The translations under genes were made by a program, and so were the position numbers. Shown piece after piece: positions 6,724-9,811 of a DNA stretch of 9,811 nucleotides. The stretch covers positions 1 through 9,811 of the forward strand of contig JAJTHU010000266.1 of assembly GCA_021300055.1 (NCBI GenBank), given 5' to 3'. Under the pieces are notes generated by a model. It ran no database searches. It was not told the DNA's origin and worked only from the letters and a program-made list of their open reading frames with translations. The number at the start of each line of letters is the position of its first letter. Position 1 is the stretch's first letter. This DNA comes from Nitrosomonadaceae bacterium (GTDB taxonomy: Bacteria; Pseudomonadota; Gammaproteobacteria; Burkholderiales; Usitatibacteraceae).

Positions 6724-7730
6724 CGAGTTTCAATAGCGGTTTTGGCGCCATCTGCGACGCAGTAGGCGAGCCCTTCGACAAAGATTTTCTTGGGTAAGTT
6801 GCGTCCGATGAACACCATTTTTGACTCGCGTACCTCGTCAGCCGCCCAAGGCTTGCCGGGGGTGCCACCCATCAGCATGTGGACGCCTTGAAAGATCATG
6901 CGACGCGGCTCACCTTCGATGTTCAGCACGCCTTTGTAGCGCAGCATGTCCACGCCGTAGGTCTGGATCAGCAGCGACAAGAAGGCTTCAATCTTTTGCA
7001 TGTCGAGGGGGCGTGCGTCCTTCCAGACAAACGACTGCACGTCATCGGCGTGTGAATGCGTGTCTGCTGTGAGGAAGTCTGGCTCGACTTCAAGAATGGC
7101 GTTGAGGTTAAAGCCACGGATGTCGAGGATTTCCTTGAGATCGGTCGTGCCGAAGTTGACCTTGTGTACCGTCGCGCGCGGGTTCATCTTGCGTAGCCGT
7201 TGGATGAGCTGCTGCGTTTCTTCCTCGCTGACCAAATCGGTCTTGGAAAGCAGCAGGCGGTCAGCGAAGCCAACCTGCGCGCGGGCTTCGCCAGTTGCGC
7301 TCAAGGTATCGTTGCCGTGTTTGGCGTCAACGACGGTGATAACCGCGTCGAGGACGTATTGGTCGTTGATGTCCTCGTCCATGAAGAACGTCTGCGCCAC
7401 CGGTCCGGGTTCGGCCATACCGGTGGTCTCGATGATGACGCGGTCGAACTTAAGCTGCCCCTTTTTTCGCTTGACCGAGAGCTCACCCAAGATGCGCACG
7501 AGGTCGCCACGCACGGTGCAACAAATGCAGCCGTTATTCATCTCGAGGATTTGCTCCTCACGATCCTGCACCAAGATTTCGTTGTCGATGCCCTCGGCAC
7601 CAAACTCGTTTTCGATCACGGCAATTTTTTCGCCGTGGCGCTCAGTGAGGATGCGATTGAGCAGCGTGGTTTTCCCCGCGCCGAGAAAGCCGGTGAGGAT
7701 GGTTGCAGGGATGAGGTCTGGAGTTGCCAT
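6720..7730 (-). CDS. COG0523 (CobW/YjiA-like) metal-binding GTPase, second copy
   Basis: This 336-residue G3E-family P-loop GTPase is likely a zinc metallochaperone acting in the cytoplasm. Visible motifs are Walker A GFLGAGKTT (14-22), the metal-binding CICC (68-71, within NNGCICC), the ETTG switch (101-104), a base-recognition motif SKTD (162-165) in place of the canonical NKxD, and a CobW C-terminal domain (about 235-330). A short HSHAD motif near residue 225 stands in for the longer histidine run of some relatives. The start ATG has AAGAGA about 8 nt upstream, the best ribosome binding site in the window. It lies 68 nt after the first COG0523 gene and its stop overlaps the ABC ATPase start. 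CobW proper delivers cobalt for cobalamin synthesis, but no cobalamin genes are present, and the Zur neighbour favours a zinc role. Confidence 0.93.
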   Translation of the reverse strand: MATPDLIPATILTGFLGAGKTTLLNRILTERHGEKIAVIENEFGAEGIDNEILVQDREEQILEMNNGCICCTVRGDLVRILGELSVKRKKGQLKFDRVIIETTGMAEPGPVAQTFFMDEDINDQYVLDAVITVVDAKHGNDTLSATGEARAQVGFADRLLLSKTDLVSEEETQQLIQRLRKMNPRATVHKVNFGTTDLKEILDIRGFNLNAILEVEPDFLTADTHSHADDVQSFVWKDARPLDMQKIEAFLSLLIQTYGVDMLRYKGVLNIEGEPRRMIFQGVHMLMGGTPGKPWAADEVRESKMVFIGRNLPKKIFVEGLAYCVADGAKTAIETR

Positions 7731-7773
7731 GGTGTTCTCTTTGTCGTGAAGCGGAATGTAAGTCTTGGTCTAG

Positions 7774-7795
7774 TGTCATGCATCAGGGCATGACA
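7774..7795 (-). repeat. Perfect 8-bp inverted repeat between the two COG0523 genes
   Basis: TGTCATGC (7774-7781) and GCATGACA (7788-7795) are exact inverted copies around a 6-nt loop. The hairpin begins 3 nt after the stop of the first COG0523 gene and has no T-tract on either side. It is therefore not a classical intrinsic terminator. It may stabilise or process the mRNA, or be an operator about 45 nt upstream of the next start. Confidence 0.6.
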
Positions 7796-7798
7796 ATT

Positions 7799-8962
7799 TC
7801 AAATTGGGGTGGCCGTGCTCGTTGCAACCGGGGTTTGAGTTTCTGAATGATTGGAAAGCTTGATGGGGTTGGGCTCTTGGTCATCCATTAACCCAGCCAT
7901 CACTTTGCTGACGATCTCTGGGGAGAGGTCGCGAACGATAAACACGATGCGCGTCGAGTGGTCGTCGTCGGGCCAAGCGGGCAGCGGCACCGGCGGATAC
8001 AGGCTGTGTTGTACCGCGTGGATTGCCATGGGCTGTTCGCGTCCGGCGACGTTAACAATACCTTTGATGCGCAATAGCCGATCTGCGGCGATGCCCTGCA
8101 GAGTTTCAATCGCTGATTCAAGTGCGTCCCAGTCAACTGGGTGCCCAATGCGCATTACCCACGAGTTGATGCGCGCATCGTGTGCGTTGTGCACATCCAG
8201 CGATTCGGTGCGCGGTGTCGCACTACTCGCAGCCAGAAGCGATGTTGGCGCCTTGTTCGACGAAGAGATCACTTTGTACGCCGCTTCATTGAGCCAGCGG
8301 TGCACGTCGGCACTCTTGCCGTCGGGTCGATAAAGCCCCGTGTCGAGCAGTGACGCAAAGTCCGTCACGCCGTGGACGGCGCGCGTTTGCACCGCGCCAG
8401 GGTTGAGCGCACTCAATCGCGCCGCAAGTGCGGCAACGCTAGCGCCATCAACATCTTTATCGACGAGGTCGGTTTTGGTCAGCACGATGCGATCGGCTAC
8501 CGCTGCTTGCTTGACAGCTTCGGGGTGCTGGTCGAGTTGCGCCGCGCCGTGCTGTGCATCGACGGTGGTGATGACGCCGCTGAGCACGTAGCGCGCCGCG
8601 ACGAGTGGCATTTCAAGTAGGGTGTGCATCACCGGCGCGGGATCGGCGAGGCCGGTGGTTTCGATAATGACGCGGCGAAAAGCTGGAATTTCTCCATTCG
8701 CGCGCTTGAAGTAAAGATCGCGCAGTACACGCACAAGGTCACCGGCTACCGAGCAGCAGATGCAGCCATTGGACAGCACTTCGATACGCTCGGACCCGGC
8801 GCGTACCAGTTGATGATCAATAGGCACGCTGCCGTACTCGTTGATGAGCACGGCCGAGTCAGCGAGGCCGGGTGCGGCGAGTAGCCGATTCAGCAGCGTC
8901 GTCTTGCCGCTACCCAGGAAACCGGTGAGCAAAATAACTGGCGTGAGCGGAGATGCACTCAT
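7799..8962 (-). CDS. COG0523 (CobW-like) metal-binding GTPase, first copy
   Basis: This 387-residue G3E GTPase is paralogous to its downstream neighbour. It shows Walker A GFLGSGKTT (14-22), LINEYG (39-44), CICC (67-70), ETTG (101-104), TTVDAQHG (132-139) and TKTD (162-165) where the canonical motif is NKxD. The C-terminal CobW domain spans roughly 265-360 (NSWVMRIGHPVDW, LLRIKGIVNVAG). Between the domains lies an Ala/Ser-rich linker and HNAHDARI (about 255-262), a modest histidine site. The last 25 or so residues are a polar Thr/Ser/Pro-rich tail absent from the neighbour. It starts at ATG 43 nt after the zur stop with only a weak ribosome binding site. The likely job is delivering zinc to a cytoplasmic enzyme when zinc is scarce; the client is unknown. 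Confidence 0.92.
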   Translation of the reverse strand: MSASPLTPVILLTGFLGSGKTTLLNRLLAAPGLADSAVLINEYGSVPIDHQLVRAGSERIEVLSNGCICCSVAGDLVRVLRDLYFKRANGEIPAFRRVIIETTGLADPAPVMHTLLEMPLVAARYVLSGVITTVDAQHGAAQLDQHPEAVKQAAVADRIVLTKTDLVDKDVDGASVAALAARLSALNPGAVQTRAVHGVTDFASLLDTGLYRPDGKSADVHRWLNEAAYKVISSSNKAPTSLLAASSATPRTESLDVHNAHDARINSWVMRIGHPVDWDALESAIETLQGIAADRLLRIKGIVNVAGREQPMAIHAVQHSLYPPVPLPAWPDDDHSTRIVFIVRDLSPEIVSKVMAGLMDDQEPNPIKLSNHSETQTPVATSTATPI

Positions 8963-9005
8963 GGGCGATGATAGGCGAGGGGGCCGCGCGGCGTGACGCG
9001 CAACT

Positions 9006-9479
9006 TCAGGCGCAATGCGAACAGCGGCCGCGGAACTTCAGATCAACCTCTGCGGGTTTGAAGCCACTCGGAAGCTTGAAGTCGAACTTGGTCGGCACGT
9101 CGTCTAAGCAGAACGTCTGTCCACAGTCGGTGCACGTGAAGTGCGCGTGCTGATGGTGTGTGGCAACCGGTGCGCGCGGGGCGCCGACCATGAAGCGCCA
9201 TACGCGATCGTCGCCCGCGATTCGGTGCGCGATGCCTTTCTCGACCAACCATTCGAGTACGCGATAAACCGTTACGCGATCGATGGGGTGATGTGTCGCC
9301 AGCGCCTGCGCGACGTCGAAATGCGACGCAGCATGATCCATCGACATCAGGCAAGCCAGAATCGCGACGCGCGGCTGGGTGACGCGGTCCGCTTTGCCGC
9401 GCAACGCTGCTTCGGCTGCGGGGATGTGCGCGAGATAAGCCGCACGGGATGTCTTGCGCGATGGCGTGGTGGACTTCAT
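9006..9479 (-). CDS. zur: Fur-family metalloregulator, probably Zur (zinc uptake repressor)
   Basis: This is a 157-residue dimeric DNA-binding repressor. The winged helix-turn-helix spans about 35-90, with VAQALATHHPIDRVTVYRVL holding the recognition helix. The dimerisation/metal domain contains THHQHAHFTC (107-116), the structural zinc pair CTDC (116-119) and CSHC (153-156), plus C124. The protein stops one residue after the second pair, a short tail for the family. The histidine cluster resembles Fur as much as Zur, so the Zur call rests mainly on the neighbours: two COG0523 GTPases and a His-rich transporter. An in-frame TTG at 9485 lies two codons upstream; ATG 9479 is preferred. It appears to be the first gene of the zinc block and probably represses its own promoter. 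Confidence 0.85.
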   Translation of the reverse strand: MKSTTPSRKTSRAAYLAHIPAAEAALRGKADRVTQPRVAILACLMSMDHAASHFDVAQALATHHPIDRVTVYRVLEWLVEKGIAHRIAGDDRVWRFMVGAPRAPVATHHQHAHFTCTDCGQTFCLDDVPTKFDFKLPSGFKPAEVDLKFRGRCSHCA

Positions 9480-9562
9480 GGTCAATAGAGGCTGCTGCGG
9501 TTGAGTTAAGTGGCGTAAACAGCGGCGTGATGAGTTGCGTAAGGGCGCATTTTCGCGTGCCG

Positions 9563-9598
9563 GGGTGCTTATTGCAACTCAGTTTGTATTTGCAACTC
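9563..9598 (-). promoter_or_regulatory. Candidate zur promoter overlapping direct-repeat operator
   Basis: On the plus strand TTGCAACTC occurs exactly twice, at 9572-9580 and 9590-9598, with an 18-bp period that puts both copies on nearly the same DNA face. Read on the minus strand, TTGCAA (9590-9595) can serve as a -35 (four of six) and AATAAG, 16 nt further on, as a -10 (four of six). The second repeat falls inside the spacer/-10. A regulator bound to the repeats would therefore block RNA polymerase. That the regulator is Zur is inference; the repeats do not match the AT-rich enterobacterial Zur box. Confidence 0.4.
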
Positions 9599-9654
9599 GC
9601 GTTAAGTTCCCGCGAGTTTGCCCGCGTACGTTGGATACGCCGGATCCCAAAACG

Positions 9655-9720
9655 AAACCCTAATAAAGACCGGCAGTTTCAAGCAAAAATGCCTGAAAGT
9701 GCCCGTTTTTTCTAGGGTTT
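9655..9720. terminator. 66-nt imperfect inverted repeat, likely bidirectional terminator
   Basis: Outer arms AAACCCTA (9655-9662) and TAGGGTTT (9713-9720) are perfect inverted copies. Inside, 21-nt arms (9665-9685 and 9690-9710) pair at 17 positions plus one G-U pair around an AAAA loop. On the plus strand the core stem is followed by TTTTTT (9706-9711); on the minus strand it is followed by TCTTTATT. It lies 13 nt after the stop of the minus-strand gene entering from the right, which fits transcription termination before zur. Confidence 0.65.
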
Positions 9721-9732
9721 ATGAAATGCCGC

Positions 9733-9811
9733 CTAGCGATTCAGCGGCCGCTTTAAGGTCAGCGTGTAGCGCGGCTCACCCGCGAGGAGGGGGGCTGGCC
9801 TTTGCTTGAGC
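9733..9811 (-). CDS. C-terminal end of an unidentified minus-strand gene (5' part outside window)
   Basis: From 9810 to the TAG at 9733-9735 the minus strand encodes 25 residues ending EPRYTLTLKRPLNR. Third codon positions are G or C in about 20 of 25 codons, as expected for a gene in this genome, and a terminator-like inverted repeat follows 13 nt after the stop. The fragment is too short to name. The other minus-strand frames close sooner. It could still be chance. Confidence 0.4.
   Translation of the reverse strand, partial: LKQRPAPLLAGEPRYTLTLKRPLNR

Larger units (their letters stand above)
9480..9732 (-). promoter_or_regulatory. Leader and control region upstream of zur
   Basis: This 253-nt region has no convincing gene. 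On the minus strand it contains, in order, a 66-nt inverted repeat (9655-9720), a pair of TTGCAACTC repeats over a possible promoter, and about 90 nt of leader before zur. GAGTTGC appears once more in opposite orientation at 9532-9538, and a diverged GAGTTAA at 9503-9509. Confidence 0.6.

Noticed and set aside
7000..7793. Long plus-strand open frames (7000-7749 and 7200-7793) antisense to the second COG0523 gene
   Set aside because: They are Ser/Arg-rich or His/Val-rich mirror frames of a gene with full family motifs, have no recognisable domain, and arise from the high third-position GC of the minus strand.
7794..7806. CAATTT-C-AAATTG palindrome considered as a Fur/Zur box
   Set aside because: It is only 13 bp, lies over the stop codon of an upstream gene, and does not resemble a known Fur-family 7-1-7 site.
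6720..8962. COG0523 genes as CobW of cobalamin synthesis
   Set aside because: No cobalamin genes are present and the adjacent Zur-like regulator and His-rich transporter favour zinc.
9618..9809. Plus-strand frame running to the right edge
   Set aside because: It runs through the inverted repeat, shows no domain, and opposes a better-supported minus-strand C-terminus.

Overview
The window looks like a chromosomal segment of a Gram-negative proteobacterium, most likely a betaproteobacterium (Burkholderiales or Rhodocyclales-like). The basis is moderately high GC, an HslV with a short propeptide before TTIVSVRR, the zur/CobW-type gene neighbourhood and proteins typical of that class. This placement is inferred from resemblance, not from a search. 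Every supported gene lies on the minus strand, so the window reads right to left as one co-directional block.

Right edge (about 9480-9811): the last codons of an unidentified minus-strand gene stop at 9733. A 66-nt imperfect inverted repeat (9655-9720) follows and behaves like a terminator in both directions. Next is the leader of a Fur-family regulator, carrying two exact copies of TTGCAACTC spaced 18 bp apart over a plausible promoter.

Zinc block (about 4014-9479): a Zur-like repressor, two adjacent COG0523 (CobW-type) GTPases with the CICC metal motif, a MacB/LolCDE-type ABC ATPase, its FtsX-like permease with a histidine-rich periplasmic stretch, and an exported DUF3299 protein with a CPYC motif. 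The second GTPase, the ATPase and the permease are joined by ATGA stop/start overlaps. The parts point to a zinc-starvation operon: Zur senses zinc, the GTPases hand zinc to client proteins in the cytoplasm, and the ABC/DUF3299 module does an undefined envelope job that probably involves metal. From memory, Pseudomonas aeruginosa has a zinc-starvation-induced operon (PA4063-PA4066) with a similar ABC plus DUF3299 core, and Cupriavidus metallidurans has zur clustered with cobW genes. This window appears to join both arrangements in one transcription unit.

Stress/proteostasis block (about 866-4003): a STAS-type protein starts 10 nt after the DUF3299 gene and appears to consist of two copies of a [helical + STAS-like] unit. 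After it come hslV and hslU, encoding the HslVU (ClpQY) protease, preceded by a good match to a sigma-32 heat-shock promoter.

Left edge (1-752): the first 250 codons of a class III nucleotide cyclase fused to an FHA domain, apparently starting at TTG, cut off by the window edge. No tRNA, rRNA, CRISPR array, insertion sequence or phage gene was seen. The strongest candidate for something under-described is the zinc block together with the duplicated STAS protein.
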